Assembly: GCF_002278075.1 (NCBI RefSeq)
Contig: NZ_CP022990.1
Location: forward strand, 1,302,001-1,366,000
Reading direction: 5' to 3'
Length of the DNA: 64,000 nt
Source of the DNA: Paraburkholderia aromaticivorans
Lineage (GTDB): Bacteria; Pseudomonadota; Gammaproteobacteria; Burkholderiales; Burkholderiaceae
Part shown: in pieces, positions 9,287 through 15,593 of the stretch
Numbering within the stretch: the first letter of the stretch is position 1
Layout of the letters: the number at the start of each line of letters is the position of its first letter
The notes under the pieces: generated by a model
Seen by the model: the letters and a program-made list of their open reading frames with translations, nothing else
Database searches by the model: none
What the model was told of the DNA's origin: nothing
Program-made: the position numbers and the translations under genes

Positions 9287-9298
9287 GTGCATACGCAC
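9287..9298 (-). promoter_or_regulatory. Putative MarR operator upstream of the second marR gene
   Basis: The reverse complement (GTGCATACGCAC on the plus strand) of the 12-mer found at 8269 and 8789, located 16 bp before the marR ATG. On the coding strand it is followed by ATATAGA, a likely -10 element. Third copy of the shared motif. Confidence 0.65.
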
Positions 9299-9456
9299 AG
9301 CGTCAAGTTCGGCTGGATTGAACAGTGTGTTGCACAAAACGCGCCTCAGCGAATTCTGGACCGGGCTCCGAGCATCCGCGTGTTTGAATTGCCGACGCCC
9401 GGCCTACCGCGTACGGGCCTGACAATCGCGGTATCACGATCGACGCCCTTCGCGGT

Positions 9457-10761
9457 TCAGCGCACCAGCATGTCGTTGATCTGAACCACGTCCGTGATGC
9501 TCAGCGCGGCCGTGTCGCCTTTGAGTTGCATCAACGCGACGATGGCGTCATAGCGGGCGGCCAGCAGATCGCGTTGCGAAGAATAGAGCGCATCGATCGC
9601 TCTAAGCACGTCGCTGGCGGTTCGACTCCCCACCCGAAAGCCAACCCGGGTTGCCGCCAGCACCTCCTGCGACGACGCGACGAGGTGCGTGAGCAGGTCG
9701 ATGCGCGTGCGTCCATACTGATAGCGGCTGTAATCGTTGCGCGCCGCGGCCTCGGCGTCGCGCAACGCGCCGGCAAGGCCCTCGTGCGCCTTCTCTTCCA
9801 GAGCGGACGACGCCTTCGCCCGGGCCTGTGTCTCGCCGCCGGAAAAAACCGGTATCGAGATGGCGAGCATGCCCGTCGTCGTCGTGGTGGGGCGTGCGTA
9901 GCCGGACGCCGCGCCGGCCGGGGTATAGCTTCCGGTCACGTAAACAGAGGGCAGATGCGCCGATGTGGCCTTGCTCACCTCTATTCTGGCAATCTGCCAG
10001 TCCAGCTGTTTCAGTTGGACATCGAACGCGTGATTTTTAGCCTGGTCGGCCCACGCATCGATGTCCTCGGGTTGCAGGCGCGGCATCGGCAACGAGTCAG
10101 GCAAGCGCACGAGCGTCTCGAAAGGCACGCCGGTGGCTTGCTCGAACGCCCGGCGCCTGGCAAGTAACGCATTCCCGGCATCCATCTGTTCGAGCGTAAC
10201 CTTCTCGCGCGCCGTCTGGGCGTCGCGCAGATCGATCAGCGTCGCTTCACCCGCGGCTTTGCCCCGGCTGATCAATTGCAGTTGCTGATCGACCGCGCTC
10301 GCGTATTCGCTGACGCGCTTCAGTTCATCCTCGGCCACGAGCGCTTCGAAATACACGCGCACGGCCCGCAGGATCGCTGCCTGTTGCGCGGCATTCAACT
10401 CGACGGCGCCGCGGGCTTCGACAAAATCCGCCTGCTTGTAGTTGCTCCACTTCGTCCAGTCGAACAAGGGCTGCGCGATATTGATGGTCCATCCCGATTG
10501 CCAGTAAGTGGTCTTCGGGAAACCATCGGTCGCTATGCTGTTATAGGTGCGCCCCCACCCCGCGGAAATCTGCGGCAAGAGGCCGGCGCGAGCCTGCGGG
10601 ACGGCCTGCTGGGCCGCCGCGTAGCCGGCGCGTGCCTGCGCGAGGCTGGAGTCGCGGCCCAGCGTCTGTTGCGTGACCGTGAGCAGGTCGGTCGCAAACG
10701 CAGGGTCTGCAATGGCGCACAACAGGCTGACAGCCACGCCCGCGAGGCGAAACTCAAACAT
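9457..10761 (-). CDS. TolC-family outer-membrane channel for type I secretion
   Basis: 434-residue outer-membrane efflux protein with an N-terminal signal peptide (cleavage predicted after ADPAFA, near residue 23) and the two TolC repeats: the first around TYWQSGWTINIAQPLFDWTKW, the second around TGMLAISIPVFSGGETQARA, both with the long helical heptads that follow. Unlike the NodT-type protein at 4107 it has no lipobox, as expected of a type I secretion channel. Its start overlaps the end of the ABC transporter gene by 8 bp, so it is the last gene of the peptide-export operon. Predicted to form the exit duct for the processed GG-leader peptide. Confidence 0.92.
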   Translation of the reverse strand: MFEFRLAGVAVSLLCAIADPAFATDLLTVTQQTLGRDSSLAQARAGYAAAQQAVPQARAGLLPQISAGWGRTYNSIATDGFPKTTYWQSGWTINIAQPLFDWTKWSNYKQADFVEARGAVELNAAQQAAILRAVRVYFEALVAEDELKRVSEYASAVDQQLQLISRGKAAGEATLIDLRDAQTAREKVTLEQMDAGNALLARRRAFEQATGVPFETLVRLPDSLPMPRLQPEDIDAWADQAKNHAFDVQLKQLDWQIARIEVSKATSAHLPSVYVTGSYTPAGAASGYARPTTTTTGMLAISIPVFSGGETQARAKASSALEEKAHEGLAGALRDAEAAARNDYSRYQYGRTRIDLLTHLVASSQEVLAATRVGFRVGSRTASDVLRAIDALYSSQRDLLAARYDAIVALMQLKGDTAALSITDVVQINDMLVR

Positions 10762-12229
10762 GGATCGGCTCCTGTAGACGCTGCGCGTGATCGGGCATCT
10801 CGGGTACCAGGGCGCCGTCCATCAGGCGATATCGAATATCGAAGGCGGCTGCCAGCGAGCGGTCGTGCGTAATCACGACAACCGTGCAGTTCAGCCGCCG
10901 CAGCAAGGCGGCCACGTGCTGCACCGAAGCCGGATCGAGATTGGAGGTCGGCTCGTCGAGCAGCAGCAGGCTGCGGCCCTGATAGAGCGCGCGCGCCAAC
11001 AGCAAGCGTTGCCGCTGCCCCGCCGAAATATTCGCGATCGTGTCGCTAATGACGGTGCGCGTGCGCATTGGCAGACGCATGACGTCCTGCAGTAGCCCAA
11101 CGTCTTCGAGCAGCGCATGCACGCGGTCTTCGTCGATACTGGCTGCAAACAACGTAATGTTTTCGGCAATCGAGCCGTGCAGAATCAGGTCGCCCTGACG
11201 CATGTGCGCGGCATGCCGCCGGATCTCGTCGACTGTCAGATTGGGCCATGCAATGCCGTTGAGGGCGATCTGCCCTTCCTGAAGCGGCTCGGAGGCCGAC
11301 AGCAGTTTGAACAACGTCGACTTCCCCGCGCCCGACGGCCCCGTAATGGCGATCTTGTCACCCTGCCGGATATCGATGTTCACCTCTCGTAGAACCGGCT
11401 GGTCGGAAACGCCGTAGCGAAACGTGACATTGCGCACTTCAATGCGCTCGAACATGCGTATCTCGGTTGCGCGGTTGCAATCGGCAAGCGGCGTATAGCG
11501 CTCCTCTTCGCATTCGACGATGTCCGCCACGCGCGCGGTCGGTACACTCAACATGAAGTACGCGAACGCACCGTTGACGGCATGCGCAAGACGCTCGGAC
11601 ATCAGCGACTTGTAAATCAGGAACGAATAGAACACGCCCACGGACACGGTGCCGGCCAGCATCAGCCGCGCGGCGAACCAGGTGATCGCAAGCGTGTCCG
11701 CGTACTGGACCAACTTGAGGATGGCATCGCGAGCGCTCGTCAGCCGGTTACTCGCCAGCAGCGCGGCCACATATTCCTTGTACTTGATCATGAAGAGCGC
11801 CGTGCGGCGCGTCTCGCCCTGGGCGAGCTTGATCAGGCTCGCCGCGCGGATCGTTTCGATTAGGGCATCGTCGCAACGCGCCGACGTCTCGAGCACGAGC
11901 GCATGGTTGTCCCGCATGCGCGCGAACATGCCCAATGCAACCGCAAGATAGACGACGAACATGCCTGCCGCGACAGCCGTCAGCATGCGGCTTTGCACCA
12001 GCATCAGCACGAGGGCGAGCGTCCCGACGGCGATGTCGATGCACATTGCCGTCACGGTTCGGGTCGCATGCACGCTGATCTCATCCTGCGCCTTGATGCG
12101 CGCGAAAACGTCGCCGACATGGCGCTTCTCGAACCACGACATGGAGTTGCGCAGGAGGTGGCCGAGCAACCCCTCGGTCATGTTGATCTGCGTAAGCTGA
12201 TGCAGCAATTCGACGAGGCGGGTCTCCAC
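10754..12229 (-). CDS. C39 peptidase ABC transporter, membrane and ATPase part (frameshifted from the peptidase part)
   Basis: C-terminal two thirds of a bacteriocin-type exporter. The frame reads the second half of the transmembrane domain (residues 1-240 here) and a complete ATPase: Walker A GPSGAGKST (297-305), a slightly divergent signature ISAGQ (401-405), Walker B LLLLDE (421-426) and switch histidine H455. The apparent GTG start is not a natural beginning: in-frame codons upstream read FAVGALSQY, which continues the transmembrane domain of the peptidase half. The gene is one with 12178-12870, separated by a one-base shift at 12255-12257. The restored protein would be about 705 residues, the usual length of C39-type transporters. 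Confidence 0.93.
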   Translation of the reverse strand: METRLVELLHQLTQINMTEGLLGHLLRNSMSWFEKRHVGDVFARIKAQDEISVHATRTVTAMCIDIAVGTLALVLMLVQSRMLTAVAAGMFVVYLAVALGMFARMRDNHALVLETSARCDDALIETIRAASLIKLAQGETRRTALFMIKYKEYVAALLASNRLTSARDAILKLVQYADTLAITWFAARLMLAGTVSVGVFYSFLIYKSLMSERLAHAVNGAFAYFMLSVPTARVADIVECEEERYTPLADCNRATEIRMFERIEVRNVTFRYGVSDQPVLREVNIDIRQGDKIAITGPSGAGKSTLFKLLSASEPLQEGQIALNGIAWPNLTVDEIRRHAAHMRQGDLILHGSIAENITLFAASIDEDRVHALLEDVGLLQDVMRLPMRTRTVISDTIANISAGQRQRLLLARALYQGRSLLLLDEPTSNLDPASVQHVAALLRRLNCTVVVITHDRSLAAAFDIRYRLMDGALVPEMPDHAQRLQEPIHV

Positions 12230-12870
12230 GTACTGGCTGAGCGCACCGACCGCGAAATGCCGGCGAATGTCAGCACGAGCACGCTCAGCAAATTGATGTT
12301 GTCCGCCGAGACCACATAGTCGAGCACGAGGTTGCCCAGATAAGGCATGGCGAGGATCGCGAACTGGCTACCCAGCGCGACGAACATGACTTTCGCCAGT
12401 TGTCGACGCAGCGCGGGATTCAGCGCCCGGACGCGCGCCAGTGCGCCAGGCACCTGCGATTTCGCGCGAATACGCGGCATGGAAGGCGTAGCGGAGCATT
12501 CGAGCAGATAGCCGGACACGCTCGCCACGAACGTGTCCATGGAGACCCGCCGCCGGCCGCTGGCCGGATCGACAACCTGCACGTAGCCATGACCGCATTT
12601 CTCGAACACCACGAAATGCGCGCCGCCAAAGTGAAGAATCGAGCCTCGCTTGACCGACGGCAGATCCGCCACGTCGAACCGGTAAGCCTGCACGGCGAGG
12701 CCGAATTCGGTGGCGACGTCGTACAGGTCCATCAAAGACAGACCGTTCGCCGAGATCGGCCTGAATGCGGACAGTTCTCGCACTTCGGTGGCACGGCCAA
12801 GATGCGAGAGCACCATGGCGAGGCACGCATAGCCGCATTCCGCGACTTCGTTCTGGTAAATCGTTCGCAC
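12178..12870 (-). CDS. C39 peptidase domain and first membrane segments of the same ABC exporter
   Basis: N-terminal part of a peptidase-containing ABC transporter that cuts its peptide substrate after a double glycine and exports it. The catalytic set is intact: oxyanion Gln6, nucleophile Cys12 in AECGYACLAM, His85 in GGAHFVVFEK and Asp101 in VDPASG. Transmembrane helices follow from about residue 160. Start is a GTG with a purine-rich AGGGGG just upstream, 12 bp after the HlyD stop. After LTFAGI (about residue 205) the frame becomes nonsense (25 residues of Arg/Ser-rich sequence) because one base is missing; the true continuation is in the frame of 10754-12229. Confidence 0.93.
   Translation of the reverse strand: MRTIYQNEVAECGYACLAMVLSHLGRATEVRELSAFRPISANGLSLMDLYDVATEFGLAVQAYRFDVADLPSVKRGSILHFGGAHFVVFEKCGHGYVQVVDPASGRRRVSMDTFVASVSGYLLECSATPSMPRIRAKSQVPGALARVRALNPALRRQLAKVMFVALGSQFAILAMPYLGNLVLDYVVSADNINLLSVLVLTFAGISRSVRSASTWRPASSNCCISLRRST
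12255..12257 (-). other. One-base frameshift inside the C39 ABC transporter gene
   Basis: On the coding strand the junction reads GGC ATT TCG. With one more T in this short run (four instead of three) the reading becomes LTFAGIFAVGALSQYVETRL, joining the two open frames without loss. The change is in a homopolymer (AAA on the plus strand), which fits either a real one-base deletion or a sequencing/assembly error. Confidence 0.85.
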
Positions 12871-12882
12871 TGGGCCCCCTGA

Positions 12883-14088
12883 TTAGCCTCTGATCATGCG
12901 GAAAAGCGGCGCCAGCACCCATTCGGCGATCGTTCGACGCTCGACGACGATGCTCGCCGTGGCCCGCATGCCGGGCAAGATGCCGAAATGCCGTTTGCCG
13001 TAGTCGAACGTGTTGCCCCGCAGCGTCGCCCAGGCCAGGTAGTCGCCGTCTCCGCCGCTTTGAGCGCCGAGCGAGGCGGGCATGCCCGGCAAAGAGGGGG
13101 ATGACTGCATCGTCGTGTCCGAGATGGCGTCGATACGTGCTTCGTAGCTGCCGAATTTCGCGTACGGAAACGCGTCGAATTTGAGCCGCACGATCTGGCC
13201 TTTTTCCACGAAGCCCCGGCGGCGCGACGGAATGCGCAGCGCCGCCCGCAATGCCCCCTTGTCATCTGTCGCGATGACGAGCGCGACCTCGGACGCCTCC
13301 AGCGTGTGGCCCGTTACGAGTTTCGAAAACGTGACGACCCCCGCCCGCGGCGCCGAGATCGTCGCGTCCTGGCGCGACTGCTCGAAGCGCATCTGGATGT
13401 CCTGAATGCTTTGTTCGTGCCGCGCGTCGTTCTCTTTCAATTGCGCATCGAGGTCGAGCAGCGCGCCGCTGAGCGTCGACATCTCGCCGCGCAGTTGTTC
13501 GCGGCGCGCCAGGCCTTGCGCAATGGAAACCTTGACCTGATGTTCGTCGGCACGCGCTTGCTCGATACGATCCATGGTGACGTAGTCCGCCACCGACTTG
13601 AGGCGCGCGAGCTTCTGCTGCGATTCGTCGGAAAGCTGGCGGTTCTGGGTGATCTGTTCATCCAGCGCGATGAGCTCGGCCTTGCGGCTCGAGCCGGTCA
13701 GCAACGAAGCATCCCGCTGCGCGGTCAATTGCGCTTTGCGTTGGGCGTATTGCTCGTCTGCGACACGAATCTGTTCGTCCCGCATTTGCGCGTCGAATAC
13801 ATTGCGCTGGCGGCCGTCGCTCGACAACGACAGGTCGCGCTGCAGGGTGAACAAGGGCGCACCGGATGCTACGCGTTCCGACGGGCGCACGTACACCGAC
13901 GTCACGAGGCCACTCAAACCCCGCACCTTCACTTCGGCCGGCGACACGATTTCGCACTGCACGTCCTGCTTGAGTTCGATTTCATGCAGGAAGCCGAAGC
14001 CGACGGCAACAACCACGATAGCCGAAGCGGCATAGGCGATCCATCGCCAGGAGATGTCCTTGTACTGCGGAATGCTGGTTGGGTCCAT
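12883..14088 (-). CDS. HlyD-family adaptor of the peptide type I secretion system
   Basis: Membrane fusion protein linking the C39 ABC transporter to the TolC-like channel. The 401-residue protein has a short cytoplasmic N-terminus, one transmembrane helix at about residues 15-36, a lipoyl half domain (VKVRGLSGLVTSVYVRPSE), a long coiled-coil hairpin (about 100-230), the second lipoyl half (ISAPRAGVVTFSKLVTGHTL) and a C-terminal beta barrel. ATG preceded by AGGA. It lies 61 bp after the acyltransferase gene and 12 bp before the transporter. The layout resembles the CvaA-type adaptors of microcin and bacteriocin exporters. Confidence 0.93.
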   Translation of the reverse strand: MDPTSIPQYKDISWRWIAYAASAIVVVAVGFGFLHEIELKQDVQCEIVSPAEVKVRGLSGLVTSVYVRPSERVASGAPLFTLQRDLSLSSDGRQRNVFDAQMRDEQIRVADEQYAQRKAQLTAQRDASLLTGSSRKAELIALDEQITQNRQLSDESQQKLARLKSVADYVTMDRIEQARADEHQVKVSIAQGLARREQLRGEMSTLSGALLDLDAQLKENDARHEQSIQDIQMRFEQSRQDATISAPRAGVVTFSKLVTGHTLEASEVALVIATDDKGALRAALRIPSRRRGFVEKGQIVRLKFDAFPYAKFGSYEARIDAISDTTMQSSPSLPGMPASLGAQSGGDGDYLAWATLRGNTFDYGKRHFGILPGMRATASIVVERRTIAEWVLAPLFRMIRG

Positions 14089-14149
14089 GACTGTCCTGCC
14101 GTCTCGCCACTGAAGACGGGATGTGTATTTCTAGCGCTCACCGCGCGAG

Positions 14150-15103
14150 TTATCTGAGCGGCGCAAATGCGTACATTGAAGGATGTCCGGCGGCCAGGGC
14201 ACGCGCATAGTTGTCTCGCAGGGCCTTCTCTATGCAGTCGGCCACGCGCTGAGGCGCGTCGCTGTGCGCCAGTTCGAGCGGCTCGAATACGACGGCGCCG
14301 AAACGCCCATGCTCGAAGCGCAGATAGAACGGCAGCAGCAGCGCGTCGAGCGGCGCGCCCATGCGAAATACGCCGTTATGGATCCGCGATGGACGCCCGA
14401 ACAGGCAGACGCCGACCGTCTCCATGGGATAACCGCTCAGCGTAAACGGCGGCGCATCGGAGAACAGCACGACGACACCGTTGCGTTTGAGCGAGCGCGC
14501 CGCGCGCAAACCCAATCCGCTGCGGTTGGTTTCGCTATACGTGTGGAGGATGTCGATGTGTGGAATCATCGCGTCATCGCTTCCGTAGATATTCTGTGGC
14601 ACACCCGAGACGACACCGATCGACACGAGACCGAGTTGCTTGCGCAGTTCGTCGATCAAGTAAATGTTTGCGTATTGAGAGACGTAATGAAATGGCGAAA
14701 CGATGACCGGCCGCCCGGGCGTCGCCGTTTTGATCTTTCTGATGATCTGCGCCAGCACGCTCGCCGCACGTTGCAGATCCGGCCATGCCTCCGCGCGATT
14801 GCGCTGGCGACCGAAGTGAAGCCGTTGATCGATCAGTTTCTCCAGCACCCTGCCGGGCAGCACGCGGCGATCGTCGACAGGGGCGAGCTTCAGCACGTCG
14901 TGCCCGATTTCCCGCCGCTCGAGACCGCTCCAACGGAGCCTCGCGTTAAAACAGCTCCTCACATACCACGCGGAAATGGCAAGCGGCTCGATCGCGCGCA
15001 ACGGGATGCGCGCAAGGCACGCGCCCTTGAGCCGGTCGCGGCTGCGTTTCGCAGCGCGCGTGAAAGCGGCGGGCAACGCACGCAACGCTTTGAATAACCG
15101 CAT
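14150..15103 (-). CDS. LpxL/HtrB-like acyltransferase, noncanonical, in the peptide export operon
   Basis: 317-residue protein starting at an ATG with a good AAGGA ribosome site; the frame is open 21 codons further upstream but crosses a hairpin. It resembles lipid A late acyltransferases and related lysophospholipid acyltransferases: PVIVSPFHYVSQYAN (His139) is where LpxL proteins have their catalytic HX4(D/E), a VVVLFSDAPP segment near residue 215 matches the LpxL 'laDq' region, and DALLLPFYLRF matches the later core strand. The acidic residue of HX4(D/E) is not at the expected spacing, so activity is uncertain. Its place between the peptide gene and the exporter suggests a role in modifying the peptide or the envelope during export. 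Family assignment is moderately sure, substrate unknown. Confidence 0.7.
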   Translation of the reverse strand: MRLFKALRALPAAFTRAAKRSRDRLKGACLARIPLRAIEPLAISAWYVRSCFNARLRWSGLERREIGHDVLKLAPVDDRRVLPGRVLEKLIDQRLHFGRQRNRAEAWPDLQRAASVLAQIIRKIKTATPGRPVIVSPFHYVSQYANIYLIDELRKQLGLVSIGVVSGVPQNIYGSDDAMIPHIDILHTYSETNRSGLGLRAARSLKRNGVVVLFSDAPPFTLSGYPMETVGVCLFGRPSRIHNGVFRMGAPLDALLLPFYLRFEHGRFGAVVFEPLELAHSDAPQRVADCIEKALRDNYARALAAGHPSMYAFAPLR

Positions 15104-15166
15104 GCTTGTTCCTTCGTTTCGGTGACATAGCCGCTCCACGGGAACGCCATGATTCGTCGTCCGCAC

Positions 15167-15198
15167 GCGAAGCCCGATCGCGGGCGACCGGGCTTCGC
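15167..15198 (-). terminator. Hairpin between peptide and acyltransferase genes
   Basis: Perfect 10-bp inverted repeat, GCGAAGCCCG pairing with CGGGCTTCGC around a 12-base loop. No T-run follows, so it is more likely an mRNA-stabilising or processing hairpin, or a partial terminator, than a strong Rho-independent terminator. Confidence 0.5.
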
Positions 15199-15206
15199 GA
15201 GGCTGC

Positions 15207-15227
15207 GGGCGGGCAATCAGCCCGCCC
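15207..15227 (-). terminator. Strong GC hairpin just downstream of the peptide gene
   Basis: GGGCGGGC and GCCCGCCC pair perfectly around a five-base loop, 24 bp after the stop of the 50-residue peptide. With the second hairpin at 15167 it would protect the peptide mRNA and reduce read-through into the export genes, the usual way a small structural peptide is made in excess over its exporter. No U-tract follows. Confidence 0.55.
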
Positions 15228-15250
15228 TTGCACCGCTATGGCAACGCTGC

Positions 15251-15403
15251 TTAGCTGCGTGCGCCCGGCTGAGCCGCCGGAGCTGCGGCCGGTGCAGCGG
15301 TCGGCGCCGAGGCCTTGGACGCGCTCGCCGGCGCACAGCAGCACTTGCAGCAGCCGCCAGCGATTTTCGATTGAGCCAGTGCGTTACGATCGATCTTTTG
15401 CAT
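15251..15403 (-). CDS. Double-glycine-leader, Cys-cluster small peptide (probable exported substrate)
   Basis: A 50-residue open frame with a purine-rich AAAGGCAAGAA before its ATG. Residues 1-17 form a leader ending in KIAGG (hydrophobic Ile at -4, Gly-Gly at -2/-1), the cut site of C39 peptidases; the other leader positions (-7, -12) match the consensus poorly. The predicted mature peptide of 33 residues starts CCKCCC (Cys18, 19, 21, 22, 23), followed by a tail made almost only of Ala, Pro and Ser with a few Lys, Thr, Gln and Arg. It is the first gene of the acyltransferase-HlyD-C39 ABC-TolC operon. No toxin activity or immunity protein can be recognised; Cys clusters could bind metal, form disulfides or be acylated. 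Confidence 0.75.
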   Translation of the reverse strand: MQKIDRNALAQSKIAGGCCKCCCAPASASKASAPTAAPAAAPAAQPGARS

Positions 15404-15593
15404 TTTCTTGCCTTTTAATGAGGATATTTAAATGAGTAAAACTAACTACAACCGCTACTTCTAACTACGACCTGCAAAACATGGCTATACCTCTTGCGAG
15501 GCTCGGCCAATCCTTGAATCCTTTAGCTACCCGGTCGACGCACGGTCTTTGAAGAGCGCGATTGCAGATCCTGCTGACCTGCCCGACGCAGCA

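Noticed and set aside
15432..15464. Ten-codon frame MSKTNYNRYF on the plus strand with an AGGA at good distance
   Set aside because: Too short to judge, lies in the probable promoter of the peptide gene on the other strand, and nothing follows it on the plus strand. Only conservation would revive it.
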